Source of the DNA: Pseudomonas asplenii
Lineage (GTDB): Bacteria; Pseudomonadota; Gammaproteobacteria; Pseudomonadales; Pseudomonadaceae
Assembly: GCF_900105475.1 (NCBI RefSeq)
Contig: NZ_LT629777.1
Span: 4,464,001-4,528,000 of the forward strand
Direction of reading: 5' to 3'
DNA: 64,000 nucleotides
Part shown: positions 25,993-33,455 of the stretch, piece by piece
Numbering within the stretch: the stretch's first letter is position 1
Layout: each line of letters starts with the position of its first letter
Position numbers and translations under genes: made by a program
Notes under the pieces: model-generated
What the model saw: the letters and a program-made list of their open reading frames with translations, nothing else
Database searches by the model: none
Told to the model about the DNA's origin: nothing

Positions 25993-28900
25993 ATGCACCT
26001 GCTCAGGACCCAGCCCGGCGGTTTCGTGTCGGACGACAACATTGCCGACCTTGGCCAAACCCCTGCCGAGCTGGTGATCCTGTGCAGCGGCGATTCCAGC
26101 CTGGCCTTGCTCGCCGAAGCCGCGCAACAACTGCCGGCCGATTATCCCAGCTTGCGTCTGGCAAACCCGATGCAGGTCCAGAATCATGCCTCGGTCGACC
26201 TCTATGTCGACCAGGTGCTGCAACACGCCAAGGTGATCCTGCTGTCATTGCATGGCGGTATCGGCTATTGGCGCTACGGTATCGAACGCCTGGTGCAACT
26301 GGCCGAGCGTGGCGTGACGCTGATCCTGGTCCCGGGCGATGATCGGCCCGACCCGGAACTGAGCGCCCTGGGCAATGTGGCGGCAGCCGAGGCCGAGCGG
26401 CTCTGGCACTTCCTGCGTCAGGGCGGCCTGGGCAACGCGCTGCAGTTGTTTCGCTGCCTGGCCAGCGGCTGGCTGGGGCGCGATTACCCCTGGCAGGAGC
26501 CCCGGGCGTTGCCTCGTACGGCGATCTATTACCCGCAGCGGGTCGATGCGCAACTGGCTGACTGGCGCGCCGAGTGGCAAACCGGGCAGCCGGTGGCGGC
26601 GCTGCTGTTCTATCGTTCGCACCTGCAGGCGGCCAATACCGCCTTTGTCGATGTGTTCTGCCAGCGGCTCCAGGCGGCCGGCCTGAATCCGTTGCCAATC
26701 GCCGTGGCCAGTCTCAAGGAGCCCGGCTGTCTGGCGGTGGTCGAGGACTGGCTGGACGAGGTTTCGGCAGCGGTGATCCTCAATACCACCGGTTTTGCCC
26801 AGTCGACTCCCGAGGCGCCGCACCTGCGACCGTTCCGGCGCGACATCCCGGTAATCCAGGCGATCTGTGCCCAGGACAACGAGCCCGGCTGGCAAGCCAG
26901 CGAGCAGGGCCTGGGGCCGCGGGACCTGGCGATGCACATCGCCTTGCCGGAACTGGACGGGCGGATCATCAGCCGACCGATCAGCTTCAAGGACCTGGCC
27001 TGGCGCAGCGAGCGCAGCCAGAGTGACGTGGTCTGCTACCGTGCCCAGCCCGAGCGCATGGACTTCGTCGCCGCCCTGGCCCGGCGCTGGGTCGATCTGG
27101 CCCGGTTGGACAATGGCGACAAACGTATTGCCCTGGTCCTGGCCAACTACCCGACCCGTGATGGGCGCATCGGTAACGGTGTCGGCCTGGACACCCCGGC
27201 GGCGGCGCTGAACATCCTGCGGGCACTGCAGAAACAGGGCTATCCGGTGGGGACCGAGCTGCCGGCGAGCGGCACCGCTCTGATCCAGGAACTGCTCGGC
27301 GGGGTCAGCAACGATCTCGACAGCCTTGACCTGCGCCCCTGCAAACAAAGCCTGGCATTGGCGGAATACCAGGCAGAGTTCGAACGACTGCCCGAGGCCA
27401 ATCGCCAGGCGGTCCTGGCCCGTTGGGGCGCTGTAGAAAACGATCCGATGTTTCGCGACGGGCGGATGATGGTCGCCGGGTTGCGTCTGGGCCTGACGTT
27501 CGTCGGCATCCAGCCGGCCCGGGGTTATCAGGTCGACCCGAGTGCGGTCTACCACGACCCGGACCTGGTACCACCCCATGGCTACCTGGCGTTCTATTTC
27601 TGGCTGCGCCAGCAGTATGGCGCCCATGGCGTGATCCACGTCGGCAAGCATGGCAACCTCGAATGGTTGCCGGGCAAGGGCGTCGGTCTTTCGGAAAACT
27701 GCTGGCCGGATGCACTGCTGGGGCCGCTGCCGAATATCTATCCGTTCATCGTCAACGACCCGGGCGAGGGTGCCCAGGCCAAACGTCGGACCCAGGCGGT
27801 GATCATCGACCACCTGATGCCGCCGCTGACCCGCGCCGAAACCTACGGTCCGCTGCGCGACCTGGAACTGCTGGCCGACGAATACTACGAGGCGCAACTG
27901 CTCGACCCGCGCCGCGCCCGCGAATTGCAGAGAGACATTCTCAAACTGGTGCGCGACACGCAGATCGACCGTGAGCTGCAACTGGATGTGGGGCTCGACA
28001 GCGACGCCGACGCAGCCATCTGGCTACCGCGCCTGGACACCTATCTCTGCGACCTCAAGGAGTCGCAGATCCGTGACGGTCTGCACGTGTTTGGCGAGTC
28101 GCCGCAGGGCCGTTTGCGCATTGATACCTTGCTGGCCCTGCTGCGCATTCCCCGTGGTGATGGACGCGGCGCCCAATCGAGCCTGTTGCGGGCGCTGGCC
28201 AAGGCTTTCGAACTGGGCTTCGACCCGCTCGATTGTGCCCTGGCCGAGCCTTGGGCTGGACCCCGTCCTGAGGCCTTGGTCTCCATCAGCGAGGCCAGTT
28301 GGCGCACCGCTGGCGATAGTCGCGAGCGCCTGGAACTGTATGCTGCGACGCTGATCGAACAGGCCCTGGCCGGGCTTGCCGAGTTGCCGCAGAACGAGGC
28401 GTGGGCCGAGGTGCGCAGCATTATCGCGGGTCTGCTCGAACAGGTGGCGCCACGGCTCGATGCCTGTGGCCCGGCGGAAATGCACGGTCTGCTCGCGGCT
28501 CTGGACGGGCGCTTCGTCCCGGCCGGCCCGAGCGGCGCGCCGAGCCGTGGGCGGCTGGACGTATTGCCCACCGGGCGCAACTTCTTTTCCGTGGACGTGC
28601 GCAACCTGCCGACCACCACGGCCTGGCGCATCGGCTTCCAGTCGGCCAGCCTGATTCTCGAGCGGCACTTGCAGGATCACGGCGATCATTTGCGCCAGCT
28701 CGGCCTGTCGGTCTGGGGCACGGCGACCATGCGCACCGGCGGCGATGACATTGCCCAGGCCATGGCCTTGATGGGCGTGCGCCCGGTCTGGGCCACCGGC
28801 AGCCAACGGGTCGATGACTTCGAGATTCTGCCACTGAGCCTGCTGGATCGCCCTCGGGTGGATGTGACTTTGCGGGTATCCGGCTTCTTCCGTGATGCTT

Positions 28901-29766
28901 TCGCCAACCTGATTCGGCTGTTCGACGCGGCGGTGCAGGCGGTGGCGGCGCTGGACGAGCCCGAGGACATGAACCCCTTGGCCGCCCGCGTGCGTCAGGA
29001 ACGTGAGCAATTGCAGAACGACGGGCTGGATGCCGAGCAGGCCGCGCGCCAGGCCGGCTGGCGGATCTTCGGGGCCAAGCCGGGCGCCTATGGCGCTGGC
29101 GTACAGAACGCCATCGACGGGCGTCTGTGGCAGAGCCGTGAGGATCTGGCCGAGGTCTACCTGAACTGGGGCGGCTATGCCTACGGCGGCTCCGACGAGG
29201 GCACGGCGGCCCGGGAGTTGTTCGCCCGGCGTCTGAGCCAGGTTCAGGCTGTGTTGCAGAACCAGGACAACCGCGAGCACGATCTGCTCGATTCCAACGA
29301 TTACTACCAGTTCCAGGGCGGCATGCTGGCCGCCGTGGAAAGCCTCAGTGGCGAAACCGCCGCCAGTTATCATGGCGACCATAGCCAGCCCGACCTGCCG
29401 AAGATCCGTACGCTCAAGGAAGAGTTGAACCGGGTGATCCGCTCCCGGGCAGCCAACCCGAAGTGGATCGACGGGGTCAAGCGCCATGGCTACAAGGGCG
29501 CCTTCGAGCTGGCGGCGACGGTCGACAACCTGTTCGCGTTCGATGCCACCAGCCACCTGATCGACGATCACCAGTACGCGTTGCTGGCCGATGCCTATCT
29601 GCTGGATGCCCAGACCCGCGAATTCGTCCGAGAGCACAATCCCCATGCGCTGCGTGACATGACCGAGCGTCTGCTGGAAGCCCAGCAGCGTGGGCTGTGG
29701 AGCGAGCCGGGGAAGTACCGCGAGGCGCTGGAAAACCTGCTGCTGGATATTGAAGAAGATTCCTGA
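25993..29766 (+). CDS. cobN: Cobaltochelatase large subunit
   Basis: 1257 residues, CobN/BchH family. The signature HVGKHGNLEWLPGKGVGLS lies at about 550-570, with NIYPFIVNDPGEGAQAKRR after it, and the C-terminal half has the ETxxxYHGDH-like and NPKWIDGVKRHGYKGAFELA blocks. It inserts Co2+ into hydrogenobyrinate a,c-diamide using ATP, with AAA+ partner subunits. It starts 4 nt after cobW. The partner genes that follow are ChlI/ChlD-type rather than cobS/cobT, the usual arrangement in Pseudomonas. Confidence 0.97.
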   Translation: MHLLRTQPGGFVSDDNIADLGQTPAELVILCSGDSSLALLAEAAQQLPADYPSLRLANPMQVQNHASVDLYVDQVLQHAKVILLSLHGGIGYWRYGIERLVQLAERGVTLILVPGDDRPDPELSALGNVAAAEAERLWHFLRQGGLGNALQLFRCLASGWLGRDYPWQEPRALPRTAIYYPQRVDAQLADWRAEWQTGQPVAALLFYRSHLQAANTAFVDVFCQRLQAAGLNPLPIAVASLKEPGCLAVVEDWLDEVSAAVILNTTGFAQSTPEAPHLRPFRRDIPVIQAICAQDNEPGWQASEQGLGPRDLAMHIALPELDGRIISRPISFKDLAWRSERSQSDVVCYRAQPERMDFVAALARRWVDLARLDNGDKRIALVLANYPTRDGRIGNGVGLDTPAAALNILRALQKQGYPVGTELPASGTALIQELLGGVSNDLDSLDLRPCKQSLALAEYQAEFERLPEANRQAVLARWGAVENDPMFRDGRMMVAGLRLGLTFVGIQPARGYQVDPSAVYHDPDLVPPHGYLAFYFWLRQQYGAHGVIHVGKHGNLEWLPGKGVGLSENCWPDALLGPLPNIYPFIVNDPGEGAQAKRRTQAVIIDHLMPPLTRAETYGPLRDLELLADEYYEAQLLDPRRARELQRDILKLVRDTQIDRELQLDVGLDSDADAAIWLPRLDTYLCDLKESQIRDGLHVFGESPQGRLRIDTLLALLRIPRGDGRGAQSSLLRALAKAFELGFDPLDCALAEPWAGPRPEALVSISEASWRTAGDSRERLELYAATLIEQALAGLAELPQNEAWAEVRSIIAGLLEQVAPRLDACGPAEMHGLLAALDGRFVPAGPSGAPSRGRLDVLPTGRNFFSVDVRNLPTTTAWRIGFQSASLILERHLQDHGDHLRQLGLSVWGTATMRTGGDDIAQAMALMGVRPVWATGSQRVDDFEILPLSLLDRPRVDVTLRVSGFFRDAFANLIRLFDAAVQAVAALDEPEDMNPLAARVRQEREQLQNDGLDAEQAARQAGWRIFGAKPGAYGAGVQNAIDGRLWQSREDLAEVYLNWGGYAYGGSDEGTAARELFARRLSQVQAVLQNQDNREHDLLDSNDYYQFQGGMLAAVESLSGETAASYHGDHSQPDLPKIRTLKEELNRVIRSRAANPKWIDGVKRHGYKGAFELAATVDNLFAFDATSHLIDDHQYALLADAYLLDAQTREFVREHNPHALRDMTERLLEAQQRGLWSEPGKYREALENLLLDIEEDS

Positions 29767-29778
29767 GGTACATGCACC

Positions 29779-30792
29779 ATGAGTGACACCCCGCATTTCC
29801 CGCTGTCGGCAGTGGTCGCTGCCGATGCGCTGAAACTGGCGCTGTGCCTGACCGCCATCGACCCGAAGATCGGCGGCGTGCTGATCGAAGGTCCGCGCGG
29901 CATGGCCAAGTCGACCCTGGCCCGTGGCCTGGCCGACCTGTTGGCCAGCGGACAGTTCGTCACCTTGCCGCTGGGCGCCACCGAGGAACGCCTGGTAGGC
30001 ACCCTGGATCTGGATGCCGCGCTGGGCGAGGGGCGGGCTCAGTTTTCTCCCGGCGTGCTGGCCAAGGCCGACGGCGGTGTGTTGTACGTCGATGAAGTGA
30101 ACCTGCTGGCCGATCACCTGGTGGACCTGCTGCTCGATGTGGCGGCCAGTGGCACCAACCTGGTGGAGCGCGACGGCATTTCCCATCGCCATCCGGCGCG
30201 CTTCGTGCTGATTGGCACGATGAACCCCGAGGAAGGCGAGTTGCGGCCGCAATTGCTCGACCGTTTCGGCCTGAATGTCGCCTTGAGTGGCCAGCCCGAA
30301 CCGGTCGAGCGCAGGCAGATCATTCGTCGTCGGCTGGATTTCGACAGCGACCCGCAAGCTTTCTGTGTCCAGTGGGAGACGCAACAACAGGCGTTGCGCG
30401 AGCGTTGCGAGCGGGCGCGGGCGCTGTTGCCGGTCATTGACCTGGATGAGCGGGCGATGACGGCGATCAGTGAACGCTGTTTTGCCGCCGGGGTCGATGG
30501 CCTGCGGGCTGACCTGGTCTGGCTGCGCGCGGCGCGGGCCCATGCCGCCTGGCGTGGCGCGCGGCAGATCGCCGATGAGGACATCGAGGCGGTTGCCGAG
30601 TTTGCCTTGCGTCACCGGCGTCGTGAGCCTTCGCCAGCGACCTCGGCGAGCAGTCCTGCCAGCACGCCTGAAACTCAGCCCGATCCGGCCCAGGGTACGG
30701 AGCAGCCTCAAGGGCAATGGGGTGAGTTGCCAGCCAAGGCCATGGTGGTAGGTGCTCGGCGGGACATTCCGAACTGGCCAAAAAAGCCCTAG
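29779..30792 (+). CDS. chlI: Chelatase AAA+ ATPase subunit (ChlI-like; 0-frame product)
   Basis: 337 residues. The AAA+ module shows Walker A EGPRGMAKST (near residues 36-45), Walker B GGVLYVDEVNLL and sensor region FVLIGTMNPEEGELRPQLLDRFGL. The protein ends with WPKKP just after a Pro/Gln/Thr-rich linker, which is where ChlD proteins continue into a VWA domain. It begins 12 nt after cobN and is probably the CobS-like motor of the cobalt chelatase. Its last sense codons AAA AAG are the slippery site described separately. Confidence 0.93.
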   Translation: MSDTPHFPLSAVVAADALKLALCLTAIDPKIGGVLIEGPRGMAKSTLARGLADLLASGQFVTLPLGATEERLVGTLDLDAALGEGRAQFSPGVLAKADGGVLYVDEVNLLADHLVDLLLDVAASGTNLVERDGISHRHPARFVLIGTMNPEEGELRPQLLDRFGLNVALSGQPEPVERRQIIRRRLDFDSDPQAFCVQWETQQQALRERCERARALLPVIDLDERAMTAISERCFAAGVDGLRADLVWLRAARAHAAWRGARQIADEDIEAVAEFALRHRRREPSPATSASSPASTPETQPDPAQGTEQPQGQWGELPAKAMVVGARRDIPNWPKKP

Positions 30793-31448
30793 GCATTCGC
30801 CCTCGATTAAAGCCGGGGGCGAATGCCAGAAACGCTGCAGGTGAGGTTCCCAGAGGGCGCCAGGGCGCGGCCCGGGCGGCGATGAGCGGGGCAATCAATT
30901 GGGTTGAGACCTTGCTCGGGGGGCGCCCCCAGACCCGCCGCGACCTGCGTTTTCATCTGCGCAGCAGTTCGCCCCATGAGTTGTGGCTGGTGATCGTCGA
31001 TGCTTCGGCTTCTACTCGTCGGCATCGGGCCTTGAGCGATGCCAAGGGACTTTTGGCGCAGTTGTTCGATGACGCCTATCGCCAGCGTGCGCGACTGGCG
31101 TTATTGACAGCCAGTGGCAGTCGGCCGCAGTGGCAGGTGCAGGGGCTGAAGGCCTCCAGCGCCATGGCGGAGTGGTTGGACGGCCTGGGGGCGGGCGGAG
31201 GAACGCCATTGCTCGCGGCCTTGCAGGAGGCCGGTCGTTGGCTGGCGGTACGGCAGAAACGTTTTGCCCAGGAGCAGCAGCGAGTACTGGTGTTGACCGA
31301 TGGGCGTTTGAAAGCCTGGACCGGATTGGCGCCTTTCAATTGTCCGGTGCTATTGGTCGATTTGGAAAAGGGGCCTATTCGGCTGGGGCGGGCGCAACAA
31401 CTGGCCCATGAACTGGGGGCCGATTATCGGCATATCGAGAGGCTTTGA
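29779..31448 (+). CDS. chlD: Predicted -1 frameshift product: ChlID-like chelatase subunit (AAA+ plus VWA)
   Basis: Shifting -1 at 30780-30786 joins residues 1-336 of the ATPase to codons from 30786 to 31448 without a stop, giving about 556 residues. The junction reads KKALGIRPRLKPGAN and runs through a basic Gly/Arg linker into the VWA domain. Architecture would be AAA+, Pro-rich linker, VWA, exactly that of ChlD/BchD subunits that pair with ChlI and the large chelatase. Such frameshifting has been proposed for chlD genes near cobN; here it is inferred from sequence only. Confidence 0.7.
30780..30827 (+). promoter_or_regulatory. -1 programmed frameshift signal (slippery heptamer plus hairpin)
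   Basis: The heptamer A AAA AAG (30780-30786) is in the correct phase: CCA AAA AAG CCC TAG. After 5 nt comes a perfect 11-bp stem (GGCATTCGCCC 30792-30802 with GGGCGAATGCC 30817-30827) around a 14-nt loop. The 0-frame stop TAG is 3 nt after the heptamer. No T-run follows the stem, so a terminator is unlikely. Confidence 0.75.
30882..31448 (+). CDS. VWA-domain chelatase segment (ChlD C-terminal part; separate-ORF annotation)
   Basis: 188 residues if started at the first ATG. The VWA fold shows LWLVIVDASASTRRH (a MIDAS-like DASAS motif), then GAGGGTPLLAALQEAG and VLVLTDGRLKAW. There is no Shine-Dalgarno before this ATG, and the same frame is open back through the linker to the slippery site at 30786. 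I therefore regard independent initiation as less likely than expression as the tail of the frameshift product. If translated alone it would be a stand-alone VWA partner. Confidence 0.6.
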   Translation: MSGAINWVETLLGGRPQTRRDLRFHLRSSSPHELWLVIVDASASTRRHRALSDAKGLLAQLFDDAYRQRARLALLTASGSRPQWQVQGLKASSAMAEWLDGLGAGGGTPLLAALQEAGRWLAVRQKRFAQEQQRVLVLTDGRLKAWTGLAPFNCPVLLVDLEKGPIRLGRAQQLAHELGADYRHIERL

Positions 31449-31481
31449 CTGCAGTGACGACTGTGGTGCCTGTTCGTTCGT

Positions 31482-31575
31482 CTTCGCGGGCAAGCCCTGC
31501 TCCTACAGAGATGGCGGCGTACATGAAGATGTACGTCTGACTTGGTCATTGTAGGCGCAGGGTTTGTCCGCGAAG
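31482..31575. repeat. REP pair after the cobalt chelatase operon
   Basis: The left unit is CTTCGCGGGCAAGCCCTGCT (31482 onward) and the inverted, more diverged right unit is TGTAGGCGCAGGGTTTGTCC (31550 onward). A small hairpin GTACAT-GAAG-ATGTAC (31519-31534) sits between them. It separates the operon end from a convergent small gene. Confidence 0.8.
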
Positions 31576-31587
31576 CTTTTAACGATC

Positions 31588-31851
31588 TCAGGCCGAGAAC
31601 GTCCAGGGCTGCAAGTCGTAGCCTTTCTTGCTCAGCTCGGCACGTGCCTGTTCCAGCAGGGATTTCAACTGCGTCAGGTTCGAGTAGTCGCTGCAGGAGA
31701 TCTGCCGGCGGTCGATGCTGTTGTTGGTGCGATCGATGACGGTCAGGCTCAGGTCGCCTTTGTCTTGTGCCGTCCAGGCTACGCACTGGAAAGGTTTGAA
31801 AGCGTTGCCGGCCATCAGGAGTGCTTCGTTGAAACGGAGCGGGGCGTTCAT
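31588..31851 (-). CDS. Conserved-looking small protein of unknown function
   Basis: 87 residues, no signal peptide or membrane segment. It begins NAPLRFNEALLMAGNAFKPF and ends KKGYDLQPWTFSA, with one central Cys (QISCSDYS) and a helical C-terminal half. A GAGAAG Shine-Dalgarno lies 8 nt before the ATG and codon use is like the neighbours. I recognise no family. It is monocistronic, convergent with the chelatase operon. Confidence 0.7.
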   Translation of the reverse strand: MNAPLRFNEALLMAGNAFKPFQCVAWTAQDKGDLSLTVIDRTNNSIDRRQISCSDYSNLTQLKSLLEQARAELSKKGYDLQPWTFSA

Positions 31852-32218
31852 GGGGGTCTTCTCTCAAGTATGCCCAAACAATGTGGTCAACCGTCGGCTG
31901 GGCGCACCGTCGCGGCTGGTTACTTGTACTGATGCCCGCTGAGGGGTATCAGGTCACACAGGAAATAAATTTTTTTTCAACTTTTTTTCATCGACTTCAA
32001 CCAGGCTTCGGCGCACGACGATGATTGGCTGACTTTGCCCTTTGACGTTTCTCACGTACAGGTGACATTGGGTCGCGCCTTTGGCATGACGTGCCAGCGC
32101 GGCCCGGGGAATGGTTCACAGCCACTGAGATTGCTTGCCTACAGCGGTGCTGGGGGGCATGAAGGACACTGTGCGGGGCAAACCACCACGTTTGCGGCGT
32201 GGGGCGGGACGCCTGTGG
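31852..32218. other. Gene-poor interval
   Basis: 367 nt upstream of the small protein and downstream of the kinase gene. It contains two T-runs (8 T at about 31968 and 7 T at about 31982) in an AT-rich patch, possibly the promoter zone of the small protein. A weak plus-strand frame (32035-32289) has no RBS or family resemblance. I see no RNA gene. Confidence 0.5.
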
Positions 32219-32743
32219 TCACTGCGCCAACAGTTGCTCTACCGCCTGCATGGCCTGCTGGTGTCGTTGCTGCCAGTCGCCGCCGATGACCTTGACCACC
32301 TGCTGGTGGCGTGTCAGCCATTGCCGGCTGGCTTCGAAGAAGGCGCGACGTTCCTCAAGGCCAGGTTGGCAGCGTTGACCATCATCGGTCCAGTCGATGC
32401 CCTCGGGGTCGAGCAGCAGGTGCAGGTCGTAATGCCGGGCGAGCAGGGCGGGTTCCAGCCAGGTCGGGCAGTCGCCGAACAGGGTCTGGCTCCAGAGGAT
32501 ATTGCTCAGCAGGTGGGTATCGAGAATCAGCAATGACGGTTGTTGCGCGCGGGCTTCGTCTTCCCAGGCCAACTGCCCACGTGCGATCGCGGGAATGTCG
32601 GCCAGGCAGGTGTCACGCTGCTGGTGGTCGATGAAGTGGCGCACGTATTCCCCCACCAGCAGACCGCCAAACTGTGCCTGCAGGGCCTCGGACAACCAGC
32701 TCTTGCCGCTGGACTCGGGCCCCGCCAGTACCACGACCTTCAT
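32219..32743 (-). CDS. NadR-like ribosylnicotinamide kinase / AAA NTPase
   Basis: 174 residues. The P-loop GPESSGKS is at 8-15, followed by a kinase core with RQLAWEDEARAQ and LLILDTHLLSNILWS, similar to the C-terminal kinase domain of NadR. It would phosphorylate nicotinamide riboside after entry. The start overlaps the pnuC stop by 4 nt (ATGA), strongly linking the two functionally. The reading frame is open upstream inside pnuC, but those residues are not NadR-like. Confidence 0.85.
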   Translation of the reverse strand: MKVVVLAGPESSGKSWLSEALQAQFGGLLVGEYVRHFIDHQQRDTCLADIPAIARGQLAWEDEARAQQPSLLILDTHLLSNILWSQTLFGDCPTWLEPALLARHYDLHLLLDPEGIDWTDDGQRCQPGLEERRAFFEASRQWLTRHQQVVKVIGGDWQQRHQQAMQAVEQLLAQ

Positions 32744-33303
32744 GCCTGCGGCACCGGATGGGTACGCCATTCGCGCCAGCCCTGCACGGCCAGTAGGGTG
32801 AACAGGCCGTAGAGGGCGGCGGTCAGGTAGAGGTCCTTGTAGATGAACAGGCCGACGAAGATCACATCGACTGCGATCCACAAGGGCCAGCACTGGATAC
32901 GTTTCTGTGCCATCCACCACTGCGCGACCAGGCTGAAGGCCGTCAGCGCGGCATCGAGCCAGGGTTGCGCGGCATCGGTCCAGGTGGCCATGGCCGCGCC
33001 GAGCAACAGGCTGCCCAGTACGCCCATTGCGAGCCCGGTCAACAACGCTTGCGGGCCGAGGCTGGACACCTCAAGCCCGTTGCGTACGTTGCCGCCGCGG
33101 GTCCATTGCCACCAGCCATAGAGTTGCAGCACGGCGTAGATCACCTGCAGCAGCATGTCCGAGTAGAGTTTCACATCGAAGAAGATCCAGGTGTACAGCA
33201 GCACCATGACCAGGCCGATGGGCCAGCACCAGGGATTCTGTTTGACCGTCAACCAGACGGCGATCACGCCGAGGGCGGCGGCAAACAGTTCAAGCCCGGA
33301 CAT
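32740..33303 (-). CDS. pnuC: Nicotinamide riboside (vitamin) transporter PnuC
   Basis: 187 residues with seven short hydrophobic segments. The family motifs WPIGLVMVLLYTWIFFDVKLYSDMLLQ and YGWWQW are present, and the C-terminal WPLWIAVDVIFVGLFIYKDLYLTA matches the third motif of PnuC. It is a facilitator whose substrate is trapped by phosphorylation, hence the overlapping kinase gene. Related PnuT proteins carry thiamine, but no TPP riboswitch is visible upstream. Confidence 0.93.
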   Translation of the reverse strand: MSGLELFAAALGVIAVWLTVKQNPWCWPIGLVMVLLYTWIFFDVKLYSDMLLQVIYAVLQLYGWWQWTRGGNVRNGLEVSSLGPQALLTGLAMGVLGSLLLGAAMATWTDAAQPWLDAALTAFSLVAQWWMAQKRIQCWPLWIAVDVIFVGLFIYKDLYLTAALYGLFTLLAVQGWREWRTHPVPQA

Positions 33304-33411
33304 GGGGATACCTCTGGATCGACAGGAAAGGGGCGGATTGTACCCAGAGTAGGCAAGGGAAGGGAGGATTCCTGGAGGGATGCCTTGGGCGGTGCACTGG
33401 GTTTCAGGGCG

Positions 33412-33437
33412 CTGTTCGCGGATTCATCCGCGAACAG
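33412..33437. repeat. REP-like hairpin downstream of the chemoreceptor gene
   Basis: A perfect inverted repeat CTGTTCGCGGAT / ATCCGCGAACAG with 2 nt between the arms, 18 nt after the stop of the minus-strand chemoreceptor. It resembles a common Pseudomonas palindrome class with an ATGAATCC centre. Confidence 0.65.
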
Positions 33438-33455
33438 GCTCCGCCCATGACCTGA

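Noticed and set aside
30792..30827. Hairpin after the chelatase ATPase read as a transcription terminator
   Set aside because: No T-run follows, the -1 frame stays open across it, and its 5-nt distance from A AAA AAG fits a frameshift stimulator better.
28024..30894. 956-codon open frame on the minus strand opposite cobN and the chelatase ATPase
   Set aside because: It is the mirror of a high-GC coding frame. The plus strand has clear CobN and AAA+ motifs; the minus product is low-complexity Gln/Arg/His-rich with no domain or RBS.
32035..32289. 84-codon plus-strand frame between small protein and kinase
   Set aside because: No Shine-Dalgarno, overlaps the kinase 3' end antisense, no domain.
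33304..33455. TPP or NAD riboswitch before pnuC
   Set aside because: The upstream sequence of pnuC lacks the conserved CUGAGA and ACCUGA elements of TPP; no NAD-type motif could be recognised by eye.
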